From assembly GCA_934436245.1 (NCBI GenBank), contig CAKSAM010000014.1, positions 1 through 59,992 of the forward strand: a stretch of DNA of 59,992 bases. The letters are read 5' to 3'. Both the position numbers and the translations under genes were made by a program. This DNA is from an uncultured Acetatifactor sp. (GTDB taxonomy: Bacteria; Bacillota; Clostridia; Lachnospirales; Lachnospiraceae). This document shows positions 41,768 through 49,681 of this stretch, one piece after another. The notes beneath the pieces were generated by a model. The model searched no databases. It was not told the origin of the DNA and saw only the letters and a list, made by a program, of their open reading frames with translations. Every line of letters starts with the position of its first letter. Within the stretch, counting starts at the first letter, position 1.

Positions 41768-42661
41768 TTATTTCAATTTTTTCTTTTGCTCTCTCTCTAA
41801 TTGCTGAATACTTTTTTCCGGTGTAGGCAAATCTTCCGGCATTGTGCCACCAAGATCTTTAATGGTGTCACGCACCTTTTTACCAACTTCAAAGTGGGTT
41901 TTATTCGCTTCCTGTTTGCCTTGAATATTTTCACGGCGAAGTTTTGCTTCCGTCTGAGTAGCACGGAAGAGGTTGGCAGCTAATTCTTCATATCCCATGT
42001 AATCGAGTATGTCTTGTGATTTCTTTAAGCCTTTGCGATCCTTTATATCGCTAGCCTTTAAACCACCATATAGTCCCATATATCCGTAATTCTGAAATAT
42101 AGCATAATCCAGAGTAGTTTCAACACCAGCATCCTTGGCAGCAGCTACCAACATTTTATTATGCTCTTTCATTTCCTGCCGGATGGCGATACGTTTTTGA
42201 TCTTCGGAAAGATTTTCATAATTTTCAATTAGTTCTTGCTGTCTGGTTTTTACTGCAAAGTAGGTTTGTCCCAGTGCAATAACCTTTTTTCGAGGATCAC
42301 CATTTTGCACAATAAGATAACAAGCATATCGTGAAAGTTGAATATCTCCGATATCCTTACTGGTGGCACCAGCATTTACGATTTTGTTGACGTCAACAAA
42401 ATGGTCAGATACCGCGTTATTACTACCTCGGCAGGCTTCTTTTGCCTTATCAATAACCTTGCAAAAGTTTCTCCACTCAGTATATTCCAGAGCGATTTGT
42501 AAATCTCTGGCATACCAAAATTCTTGCCCGTATTCATTTACATGACGAATAGATTCAAATAGTGACTCTGTATAATTATTTTTCTCTTCGTCAGAAAGAG
42601 CTTTCGAGAGCACACGGTCGTGCAAAGCATTTAACTGTTCTTCAAATTCTTGTTCGTTCAT
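41768..42661 (-). CDS. dinD: DNA-damage-inducible protein D (DinD)
   Basis: A 297-residue DinD: BRO/KilA-N-like start (IRHVNEYGQEFWYARDLQIA, ALEYTEWRNFCKVIDKAKEA), then the DinD-specific QLSRYACYLIVQNGDPRKKV, DYAIFQNYGYMGLYGGLKAS and a basic coiled C-terminus. In E. coli DinD is SOS induced and inhibits RecA filaments. An SOS box lies upstream at 42713-42726. The reading frame ends in a run of A; a -1 shift there would continue for 29 more codons to 41679. Inserted between tRNA-Gly and a gene remnant. Confidence 0.93.
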   Translation of the reverse strand: MNEQEFEEQLNALHDRVLSKALSDEEKNNYTESLFESIRHVNEYGQEFWYARDLQIALEYTEWRNFCKVIDKAKEACRGSNNAVSDHFVDVNKIVNAGATSKDIGDIQLSRYACYLIVQNGDPRKKVIALGQTYFAVKTRQQELIENYENLSEDQKRIAIRQEMKEHNKMLVAAAKDAGVETTLDYAIFQNYGYMGLYGGLKASDIKDRKGLKKSQDILDYMGYEELAANLFRATQTEAKLRRENIQGKQEANKTHFEVGKKVRDTIKDLGGTMPEDLPTPEKSIQQLEREQKKKLK

Positions 42662-42695
42662 TACAATTCTCCCTCCAATTAAATTAGTAGAGCTG

Positions 42696-42714
42696 TTCTA
42701 CAATAATTGTAGAA
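42696..42714. repeat. 19-nt perfect palindrome in the dinD promoter region
   Basis: TTCTACAAT-A-ATTGTAGAA overlaps the left edge of the SOS box. It may be a second operator or a start-site hairpin. Confidence 0.55.
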
Positions 42715-42726
42715 AACATATGTTCT
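42713..42726 (-). promoter_or_regulatory. LexA/DinR (SOS) box of dinD
   Basis: AAAACATATGTTCT matches the Gram-positive SOS box (CGAACATATGTTCG) at 12 of 14 positions and lies 52 bases before the dinD start codon, the expected place for LexA repression. Confidence 0.75.
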
Positions 42727-42741
42727 CATGTCAAGATAAAA

Positions 42742-42900
42742 AAAGCAGCATTTTTTGACCTGGAACAATTTCAAAAAACCAAAGTTAGGTTTGACTTTCA
42801 AGAGATCTTGTCTAAGCAGAAGGATGCAATATTGATGAATACAAGAACGAGATGCGTACGGAGAACCGATTATAACAAGGTGTTCTATGAGACTGAATAA
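42742..42900 (+). pseudogene. Gene remnant between dinD and the next gene
   Basis: An open frame without start codon (KAAFFDLEQFQKTKVRFDFQ, then KQKDAILMNTRTRCVRRTDY) ends at TAA 42898-42900. Composition is protein-like; family not recognised. Probably the tail of a gene interrupted when dinD arrived. Confidence 0.4.
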
Positions 42901-42965
42901 AATAGTGAATACCTCCGATATACATGATAGAACAGGTAGACCCGGAAACAGGAACGGAGGGGCTT

Positions 42966-43646
42966 ATGCAGATCGGTGGAGTAGGAAGCGGGCATGACAC
43001 ATATTCTCATCAGGTAACGGAATGTCTTCATGAGCATGCGGGTCATGCGGATACAGGCAGCATGGCGAATAAAATGGCAGACAGTCAGACGGCGCAGACA
43101 GCAACGGAAATCCTGCAGGATAATTCCAACGAAAATATGATGTCCTGGGTGCAGAAGATCGGGAACAGCGGAAAGCAGCTCTTACAGAAGATCTGGGGAG
43201 AGAGCAAGGAAGCTAATGATGCGATCACTTCACAGAAGGATGGCAGCGGTAATCATATTGCAGGGCAGGAGACGCTTGTGACCGGGAATTCTGTAGGAGT
43301 AAAGACCACAATGAACAGGGCGGCAGTGGAGACAGCAGCTAGCCATACGTATTTCCGGCCTGTGGAAGCAAAGGATGCCATGTCGGCGAATCCTTTTCAG
43401 AAGGTGCGTTATCAGGTACAGAAGGTAGCGAGAAAGTTGATGGACCGGCTGCCGGGTCGATTTCTGGGATCCCATACAGGCGATTTTTTGCAGACGAAGC
43501 AACAGCACACCAAAGAAGATCTGCGGAAGAGAAGTCAATATAAGGAGGATGATCAGGAGATCGAGTGCATTCTCACGGATGAAAGCTACCTGACAGATTC
43601 CTATAACCGCAAGGGTGAGTACAGCCATCTGACTACGGATAAATAA
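42966..43646 (+). CDS. Hypothetical hydrophilic protein
   Basis: About 226 residues, no signal peptide or membrane helix. Gly/His-rich start (MQIGGVGSGHDTYSHQVTEC), a Gln/Asn/Ser-rich middle with a helix (MSWVQKIGNSGKQLLQKIWG), then a basic region (KVRYQVQKVARKLMDRLPGR) and an acidic tail. Not recognised. The ATG at 42966 has GGAGG five bases upstream; an earlier ATG at 42924 has none. It may be a truncated gene. Confidence 0.5.
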   Translation: MQIGGVGSGHDTYSHQVTECLHEHAGHADTGSMANKMADSQTAQTATEILQDNSNENMMSWVQKIGNSGKQLLQKIWGESKEANDAITSQKDGSGNHIAGQETLVTGNSVGVKTTMNRAAVETAASHTYFRPVEAKDAMSANPFQKVRYQVQKVARKLMDRLPGRFLGSHTGDFLQTKQQHTKEDLRKRSQYKEDDQEIECILTDESYLTDSYNRKGEYSHLTTDK

Positions 43647-43684
43647 CTATATAATGAATTTTACGAAAAATTTCAATAATTTAC

Positions 43685-43713
43685 TTGACAGTTTGGCATT
43701 CATCATGTAATAT
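43685..43713 (+). promoter_or_regulatory. Promoter of tRNA-Gly(GCC)
   Basis: TTGACA (43685-43690), 17 bases, TAATAT (43708-43713) with an overlapping TATAAT three bases on. Confidence 0.6.
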
Positions 43714-43815
43714 AATCTTTGCTGTGAGATACAGCAGACATTCATAAGATTGCGGATGAATGCCGATACAATTAATTTCATACCTTCAAGATACAGGTTT
43801 TGACCTGTACAATAT

Positions 43816-43887
<72 letters not shown>

Positions 43888-43889
43888 TG

Positions 43890-43927
43890 AAAAAAGAACG
43901 ATACCGAATCGGTATCGTTCTTTTTTT
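43890..43927 (+). terminator. Terminator of tRNA-Gly(GCC)
   Basis: A near-perfect inverted repeat (AAAGAACGATACCG with CGGTATCGTTCTTT) ending in a run of seven T, two bases after the tRNA. Confidence 0.9.
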
Positions 43928-43962
43928 CGAGCCCTGCCAGGGCTCGAAGGTTCGATGTCTAC

Positions 43963-44020
43963 GCTCCGCTCCGGTCCGCGCAGGCCGAGGTCCCCCGGAC
44001 CTCGTGCGCCGTCTCGCGCT
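43963..44020. repeat. Single copy of the GC-rich tRNA-associated palindromic repeat
   Basis: GCTCCGCTCCGG (43963-43974) and the palindrome GAGGTCC-CCC-GGACCTC (43987-44003) match the unit repeated four times at 58041-58243. The flank after it repeats the last 12 bases of the tRNA-Gly gene (CGTCTCGCGCTT). A hairpin CGAGCCCTG/CAGGGCTCG (43928-43947) precedes it. Confidence 0.65.
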
Positions 44021-44040
44021 TTTTTCGTGTCTGCATGAAG

Positions 44041-44059
44041 TTGTAGACAGCTGTAGACA
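44041..44059 (+). repeat. TTGTAGACAG repeat, copy 1
   Basis: TTGTAGACAGCTGTAGACA; a near-identical copy with one extra G is at 45496-45515. Each is itself a tandem of TGTAGACA. Meaning unknown. Confidence 0.5.
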
Positions 44060-44264
44060 GCTGATCCTACAACGTGTCCCGGTAGGTAGTCTGCCACCTG
44101 CTTCTACTAATAGAACTGCATCTGGAAAAATGACGGATTTTTTGAGAAAAATTAATTTGTTGATTTGTGAAAATGGGAATCTAAGGTTGGAAAATGGGAA
44201 AATGAACGATCCCAAAAATGATTCGTGTTTATCACGGTTTGAGAGTGTTTGGGAAAAAGGGAAC

Positions 44265-44290
44265 GTCCGGGGGTAATAGTAACCCCGGAC
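44265..44290. repeat. Short GC hairpin
   Basis: GTCCGGGG (44265-44272) pairs perfectly with CCCCGGAC (44283-44290) and directly precedes the larger hairpin at 44296. Confidence 0.5.
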
Positions 44291-44295
44291 TATAA

Positions 44296-44399
44296 TGCGC
44301 CATGGCACTCGGACGCAACGCCGTTGGTTCTCGGTGGCTCCGCGCCGCTCCGCCCACCTGCGCTTCCAACGCCTGCGTCTGTCGGTGCGTGGGCGCATA
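44296..44399. repeat. Long imperfect GC-rich hairpin (about 104 bp)
   Basis: Arms beginning GCGCCATGGCAC and ending GGTGCGTGGGCGC fold back on each other, with inner pairs CCGTTGG/CCAACG and GGTGG/CCACC. It stands as a GC-rich island in the AT-rich gene-free stretch 44020-44696. No reading frame in that stretch looks real. It could be a small mobile element relic or structured RNA. Confidence 0.45.
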
Positions 44400-44696
44400 T
44401 CATGCTGCAGGAAACCTCCAGTTAAAATAAATTTATTTTTTATTTCTTCTTACTTACAAGTAGAAAAAATGGACATCCCTGGGAATCGGAATGTCTATTT
44501 GAAATACTACAACTGTGTATATTTATATTCTAGTGATTATCATTATTTGGTTTATTTACTGTGATAATATTGGAATGAATAAGGATAATTATAATTGTAG
44601 TAAGAATTTATGTAAAAGAATCATTAATAACTATAACTGTTGATTAAGTAGATATAGATGTATGTTTTGCATACATAGAAGCTATACTACTGAAAA

Positions 44697-44742
44697 AGCA
44701 AGAGAAAAGGGAACACATTCCTGCGTTCCCTTTTCTCTTGCT
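44697..44742. terminator. Perfect 18-bp hairpin terminator
   Basis: AGCAAGAGAAAAGGGAAC pairs with GTTCCCTTTTCTCTTGCT across a ten-base loop. The A/T-rich stem base lets it work in either direction. Confidence 0.7.
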
Positions 44743-44789
44743 AAGTTATTCTTGTACGTCATATATGTAGTATGAATATTATAGAAAAG

Positions 44790-44823
44790 AATAAAGAGAA
44801 CACATGGACGTGTTCTCTTTATT
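44790..44823. terminator. Terminator of the lipoprotein gene at 44832
   Basis: A 14-bp perfect inverted repeat (AATAAAGAGAACAC with GTGTTCTCTTTATT), nine bases beyond the stop codon of the minus-strand lipoprotein. Confidence 0.8.
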
Positions 44824-44831
44824 TTTTTCAA

Positions 44832-45392
44832 TTACATACTTCCTTGCACTGTATCTCCGGATCCTAGCTGAAAATCGCGACTAGGATCGTGCACCTCGTC
44901 ACCAAATGAGTCACTGGAACCTGTGTCAGTGGAGGAGCTACTTCCGCCACCATTTCCGTACAAACGGCTCGCCAAATTATTAATCAAATTCTCTAAGTCT
45001 TTATCCGATTTCACATTATTTAATTCCTCATCGGTAGCCCCCATCTGCTTCAAGAATGCCTTTGATTCTTCATCCAGTGTATATCCGGTATTACTTGAGG
45101 TATCAGGTGCAGGTGTCTCTACCACATCATCATTGGCTTCGCCTTCAGAGGTCTGGGAGTCGTTTTCGTTTATTTCTGATTTACTCTGTGATTCAGAAGT
45201 AGTAGTGTTCTCTGCATCAGGGGTAGGTGTTGGTGTAGCAGTCGGTTCAGGTGTTGCTGTAGGCTCCGGGGTGGTTTCCACAGTGGTTTCTACCGGCACA
45301 GTAGTCTCTGGTTCTTCAGTAGTGCTGTTGCCACAGGAAGCAAATGATAAAACACTTATTGTTATCAACGATAAAATGATTTTTCTTTTCAT
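44832..45392 (-). CDS. Small lipoprotein with Thr/Pro linker
   Basis: A 186-residue lipoprotein: signal KRKIILSLITISVLSFASCG (lipobox FASC), a wall-spanning linker (TTPEPTATPEPTATPTPTPD), an acidic Ser/Glu-rich part, a short helical unit (DEESKAFLKQMGATDEELNN, LENLINNLASRLYG) and a Gly/Ser-rich tail. No catalytic motif. The signal peptide is very similar to that of the next lipoprotein at 45643. Surface exposed, function unknown. Confidence 0.75.
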   Translation of the reverse strand: MKRKIILSLITISVLSFASCGNSTTEEPETTVPVETTVETTPEPTATPEPTATPTPTPDAENTTTSESQSKSEINENDSQTSEGEANDDVVETPAPDTSSNTGYTLDEESKAFLKQMGATDEELNNVKSDKDLENLINNLASRLYGNGGGSSSSTDTGSSDSFGDEVHDPSRDFQLGSGDTVQGSM

Positions 45393-45495
45393 AATACTCC
45401 AATCTGCTACAATTTTTACGGATTTAGAACATTATAGCACAAAACAATAAAATTGAATATCAGGTTAATAAAGATGTAGGGAAATTAGAAATGCG

Positions 45496-45515
45496 TTGTA
45501 GACAGGCTGTAGACA
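45496..45515 (+). repeat. TTGTAGACAG repeat, copy 2
   Basis: TTGTAGACAGGCTGTAGACA, near-identical to 44041-44059. It lies in the spacer between the two lipoprotein genes. Confidence 0.5.
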
Positions 45516-45608
45516 CTTGGTAGGTGGGATGCTTTTCTCCTTGTATTTACTGGGTTTGCGGACAGCGACATAATATATCGGGGTTTGTATTTTTCTAAAA
45601 TGAGGAAT

Positions 45609-45632
45609 GGGAAAGTCACTGGTGACTTTCCC
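45609..45632 (-). terminator. Terminator of the SLH lipoprotein gene
   Basis: GGGAAAGTCAC and GTGACTTTCCC form a perfect 11-bp stem with a two-base gap, 11 bases beyond the stop at 45643. Confidence 0.75.
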
Positions 45633-45642
45633 ATTCTATTTT

Positions 45643-47160
45643 CTATTCTACTATGATATGTAACATGCCATTTTCATCTTCTGTTACTGTTGTTCCACCC
45701 AATTCACCATTTTCATACTTTCTTAATAATATCCTGTTTTCAGCCATACGATATTCCTGATGGTTGGCTCCTGTGAATAGAGAACCATCAGGTAAGTAAT
45801 CTCCTACGTGGAAGACTTCTCCATATCGTGGGGAGCCTTCTTTCATGTAAACGGCATAGCTTTCTTCTGAACCGGCTCCTTTGCCAGTGTCGTAAACCCA
45901 GCACCAACCTATAGTTCCATCTGCTCCTTGAGATTGTGCATATCCCGTCCACGATTCATAACCACCATATGCTTCTGTCACTTCATTATATTCTTGTTTT
46001 CCAAGGGCAAAGGCGATGTCTCCATCTATGTCGGTTGCCTTGGGATCTACATCCTCCGGATTTACATCAGGATAAATGATATTCTTGGCAATTTCATCCG
46101 CTAAACTACAATCACCTGCTGCAAGATAATACATGAATGACATTGTCGTAAATAATCTGACCGCTTCACCCTTTGTGATTGCTGCATCCCAATCTTCTAA
46201 TTCTGATTCTGAAATTAACTCCATATTTTTAGCTATTTCAAATGCTTTATACATATCAGATGGAACTCCCTTACCCGGATCTGAGATTGCATCTGAAAAA
46301 CTGATGTCTCCTGCATCGGATACGGTGGATATTACTATATCTTTAAGATAGATGTTATTCTTAAAACCATTGTTATCCATATATGCCTGGTAGTCTTTGC
46401 TATAATAGTTTGCTAACAGATAAATGTACTCTCCTCTTGACATTGCTGACGTAAAAGTTTCTTCATTTAAACCATTCGAAGTATTCACGTAGGCATATTC
46501 ATCCATTGGTGCGGCAAAATTGGTATATTGTGTTTCTCCTACTTTTGCTGTGAAGTCACTGTCCGTTTCTGGTGCCTGTGCTTCATTTACCTGAGTCATT
46601 GCTCTCATTATTAACGTCATTGCCTGTGCTCTTGAAAGGGGGGCATCTCCATCAAACTGTCGTTCCTCTTGATCCGGAAGCAATTCAAAGTAGGCATTGA
46701 TCGTTGCATAGGGAGCATTCGCATAATCTGCATCTATATCTGTATAATATTCTATTGCCATTTCACCAAGCTCTAAAACAGACGACACTACCATCATATA
46801 GCCTCGAAAATATTGATTTTTTATTGCTAAAAGTAACGTGATATTCTGGTCTGGCCGTGTTGTTAATGGATTCGTGTATAAGTTACCCTCTTTGTTGCCG
46901 GTGGTTCCTGTTACTTCTACATATTCCTCAAAGGCTGCTCTTAACTCCGGATGTGTTTCTAAACTTGAGAGTGGAATCCAGGGGAGTGACTCCGTTTTTG
47001 ATTCTTCTGTTTTTGTTTCCTCCGGCACTGTGGTTTCTGGCTGTGCGGATTCAACAGTAGTAGTGATGGATTCTGTGGTAGCTGAGGTTTCCTGCTTGCC
47101 ACAGGAAGCAAAGGATAAAATACATACGGTTATCAAGGTTAAAATAGTTGTTTTTTTCAT
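45643..47160 (-). CDS. Lipoprotein with S-layer-homology-like repeats
   Basis: About 505 residues. Lipoprotein signal KKTTILTLITVCILSFASCG, a Thr/Glu-rich linker, then a region with SLH-like features: DGDAPLSRAQAMTLIMRAMT, MSRGEYIYLLANYYSK and ITKGEAVRLFTTMSFMYYLA, each resembling the R-x-E/Q-A-x-x-h core. The C-terminus holds WTGYAQSQGADGTIGWCWVY and an unassigned beta domain. SLH units bind secondary wall polymers, so this protein is probably attached both by lipid and wall. The ATG at 47160 has GGGAG upstream. Confidence 0.78.
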   Translation of the reverse strand: MKKTTILTLITVCILSFASCGKQETSATTESITTTVESAQPETTVPEETKTEESKTESLPWIPLSSLETHPELRAAFEEYVEVTGTTGNKEGNLYTNPLTTRPDQNITLLLAIKNQYFRGYMMVVSSVLELGEMAIEYYTDIDADYANAPYATINAYFELLPDQEERQFDGDAPLSRAQAMTLIMRAMTQVNEAQAPETDSDFTAKVGETQYTNFAAPMDEYAYVNTSNGLNEETFTSAMSRGEYIYLLANYYSKDYQAYMDNNGFKNNIYLKDIVISTVSDAGDISFSDAISDPGKGVPSDMYKAFEIAKNMELISESELEDWDAAITKGEAVRLFTTMSFMYYLAAGDCSLADEIAKNIIYPDVNPEDVDPKATDIDGDIAFALGKQEYNEVTEAYGGYESWTGYAQSQGADGTIGWCWVYDTGKGAGSEESYAVYMKEGSPRYGEVFHVGDYLPDGSLFTGANHQEYRMAENRILLRKYENGELGGTTVTEDENGMLHIIVE

Positions 47161-47193
47161 AAATGCTCCCATCTGCTATATTTTTCATGAGTT

Positions 47194-47404
47194 AATAGTA
47201 TGATGCCAGGGTCAAAAGGTCTAAGCCCATATGAGCTTGCTCATAAATGGGTGAAAGACCTTAGGACCCACCCCGATATGAGCATAAAAGTGGGATGATA
47301 ATCCCACGATATGCGAATAGAGGGGAAGGATTGTGGGAGTGCGTAGCACGGAACAATCCGTAGGCATCAAAGTCGGGGGCTTTTGACCCCGACATCATAG
47401 TATT
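47194..47404. repeat. 211-bp element with 25-bp terminal inverted repeats and inner hairpins
   Basis: Ends 47194-47218 and 47380-47404 are complementary at 22 of 25 bases. Inside are nested hairpins: AAGGTCT/AGACCTT enclosing CCCAT/ATGGG, GTGGGAT/ATCCCAC and GGATTGT/ACAATCC. The right arm can instead pair locally as GTCGGGG/CCCCGAC. No reading frame inside looks real. It resembles a MITE or a structured intergenic RNA element. Confidence 0.65.
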
Positions 47405-47438
47405 TTGTACCACAGAAGGGGGAATAACGCTATAACGT

Positions 47439-48905
47439 TTATTTTGTGTGGTGCACATGACCGCGGGACCAGACCTTACTGGGCTGTGCCTTATAGGTGG
47501 GGCGTCGGAAGAGGAGGCTTTTCAGTGCGAGACCGTTAAAGGGGAAGAGGGGCCAGAAGTAGCTGAAGCCTGCGAAGGTTGGTGTGGTAATCATGGATAG
47601 TGACACAAGCGTCAGGCCGATAATAAAGCCGGGCAGACCCCATAATCCGGTGGTGACCACCAGGAGAATTCGATAGATCCGCAGGGCATCAGCGAATTCT
47701 ATACTGGAGAGGGACAGATTCGCCAACATGGTGACGGCGGCATAGAAGAGGACTTCCGTGGAGGCCCAGTTAAGACTGACAGCAATGTCACCGATTAATA
47801 GTCCGCCGACAATAGACAGTGCACCGGAGACACGGCTGGAACTAAGTGCGGCAGAGTATTTGAAGAGGTCTAAGAGGAACTCCACCGCCAGCACATAGAA
47901 AAAAAGGCGGAAGGGTGACAGATCGCTGACGGGTGTGAGCTGCAGCGAGGCGGTGATCTCGGGATAATAGGCGGAGAGGAGTAAAAATACCGGCAGAAGC
48001 AGTAGACTCACCGGAATGCACAGGAAGCGTATCATGCGGAAATAAGTTCCGGTCAGGGGATTGTTGTAATAGTCCTCCGGACTCTGGGTAAACTGGAAGA
48101 TCGTACCGGGAAGCAATAAAACGGCGGGAGAATTGTCCACGATGAGCAGAATGTGTCCTTCGCACAGGTAGCTGCATGCCACATCGGGACGCTCTGTCAG
48201 CTGGATGCTGGGCAGGGGATTCCACCATCTTTTATGAATCAGAAGCTCTTCTAAGCTTTTGCTGCCCATAGTCAGCGAAGTGATCTGTAACCGGGAGAGC
48301 TTTTGCTTCAGAGCCTCTAATAACTCCTCGTTAACCTGGTCTGCCAGATAGGCGATCGCTACATCGGTGCGGCTCTCTGTTCCCAGGGTGCAGATGGAGA
48401 AGGTCAGCTTCGCAGAGCGCACCCGGCGGCGGATAAGATTGGTATTGAATAAAAGTGTCTCCACGAAGCCGTCCCGGGCACCCCTGGTGCTTCGTTCAGT
48501 ATCTGGCTCGGAGATGCTGCGGACGGGATAGGTACGGACGTCAATGATCACCGCCTGATCGAAGCCATCCACCAAAAGGATGGAAGGTCCGCTTAAGAGA
48601 TTTTGCAGGATATCATCCACAGAAGAGGTCAGCGATACCTGGGCGTAGCCGAGCCTGCTCTGCACATAGAGTGGGAGATCGCGGATCTCGGAATCCAGTG
48701 TATAGTGAGGATCCTGCAGGTCGGAGAAGATCTGCTGGAGGATCTCGGTATTGCAGAAACCATTGATCCCCAGCCAAAATGCCGGAGTCTCCCCCAACCG
48801 GAGATCGCGTGTGATCAGGTCAAAGCTTTTACCCAGAGGAAGCAATCTGTGGAGAAGATCAATATTTTGGGAAAGTTCTGTGGATAATGAATTGTTTTGT
48901 GTCAT
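47439..48905 (-). CDS. GerA/SpoVAF-family spore germination protein
   Basis: A 488-residue protein of the GerA alpha-subunit family. The soluble N-terminus starts LPLGKSFDLITRDLRLGETP, then comes the conserved GPSILLVDGFDQAVIIDVRT and the signature RGARDGFVETLLFNTNLIRR. About five membrane helices lie between residues 290 and 450. The short N-terminus fits SpoVAF better than nutrient-receptor A subunits. It implies a spore former. No GerB/GerC-like partner lies next to it. AAAGGA precedes the ATG. Confidence 0.92.
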   Translation of the reverse strand: MTQNNSLSTELSQNIDLLHRLLPLGKSFDLITRDLRLGETPAFWLGINGFCNTEILQQIFSDLQDPHYTLDSEIRDLPLYVQSRLGYAQVSLTSSVDDILQNLLSGPSILLVDGFDQAVIIDVRTYPVRSISEPDTERSTRGARDGFVETLLFNTNLIRRRVRSAKLTFSICTLGTESRTDVAIAYLADQVNEELLEALKQKLSRLQITSLTMGSKSLEELLIHKRWWNPLPSIQLTERPDVACSYLCEGHILLIVDNSPAVLLLPGTIFQFTQSPEDYYNNPLTGTYFRMIRFLCIPVSLLLLPVFLLLSAYYPEITASLQLTPVSDLSPFRLFFYVLAVEFLLDLFKYSAALSSSRVSGALSIVGGLLIGDIAVSLNWASTEVLFYAAVTMLANLSLSSIEFADALRIYRILLVVTTGLWGLPGFIIGLTLVSLSMITTPTFAGFSYFWPLFPFNGLALKSLLFRRPTYKAQPSKVWSRGHVHHTK

Positions 48906-49014
48906 AAAAAGGGAATCCTTTCTGAATAATGATATAATGATTGCATAGACTGCCCGGTGGGTATATTGTATTATTCAGATAGATTCCCCATTATTTTGGT
49001 AACTATTCAGTTCA

Positions 49015-49602
49015 TCAGTGATATAATTGCCACAGACCTAACAGGATCAATAAAAACCCGGAGATGGGATCGGCATATTCTCCGACTCGCTGCAGGAGGA
49101 CGGAACGTCCCAGGCGGCTCCCCAATGTCAGGAATCCGAAGGAACAGAAAAAGGTGGATATCGAGGCAGGCAGAAAAGGAAGTCCGGTAATACTGGCGGA
49201 GAAGCCGATACCGATATTATTCATGGAGAGGGCACAGCCCAGAGCCAGCGTCTGTGGGAGAGTCAGATTCCGATGTTCGGCAAATTTTTTCTTTTCCCGA
49301 CATAGGCTGCTGTTATCTGAAGAACTGCAACGCCATCTGGAAACCAGCCATTTTCCGGCATAGTAGAGCCCGAACAGGATCAGGATACTGCTTCCGATCC
49401 GGGTTGCGATCTCACCGGGGATCAGAGGTAGCAAAAGGTTACCGAGGCTTATAGAGATCACAGTACCGATGAGAGTGACTGCACTGATCAGCAGATTGTG
49501 TTTTGTGGGAAGAGGGACTTTCTGCAGTCCCAGTGCGCAGCCTACCAGAAGCGCATCCAGACTGGCGGAGATACCGAAGAGCAATGAGGGCAGAACAGAC
49601 AT
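49015..49602 (-). CDS. YtaF/MntP-like sporulation membrane protein
   Basis: A 195-residue protein with six membrane helices in two repeats, each with the MntP/YtaF hallmark: LFGISASLDALLVGCALGLQ and LALGCALSMNNIGIGFSASI, where the acidic or Asn residues sit mid-membrane. Relatives include the manganese exporter MntP and the sporulation protein YtaF. The ATG at 49602 is used; longer in-frame readings extend over the divergent gene. Nearness to the germination gene agrees with a sporulation role. Confidence 0.82.
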   Translation of the reverse strand: MSVLPSLLFGISASLDALLVGCALGLQKVPLPTKHNLLISAVTLIGTVISISLGNLLLPLIPGEIATRIGSSILILFGLYYAGKWLVSRWRCSSSDNSSLCREKKKFAEHRNLTLPQTLALGCALSMNNIGIGFSASITGLPFLPASISTFFCSFGFLTLGSRLGRSVLLQRVGEYADPISGFLLILLGLWQLYH

Positions 49603-49681
49603 AGCATGCTCCGTAGAAAATATTCTTAATTTTACTATATTCCTGCAAAAATTTTTTGTGAGATACAACGCAAAGGAACAA

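Noticed and set aside
47194..47404. Known riboswitch or T-box leader
   Set aside because: It lies downstream of the germination gene on one strand and upstream of the SLH lipoprotein on the other only by position; no specifier loop, T-box or known aptamer core is seen.
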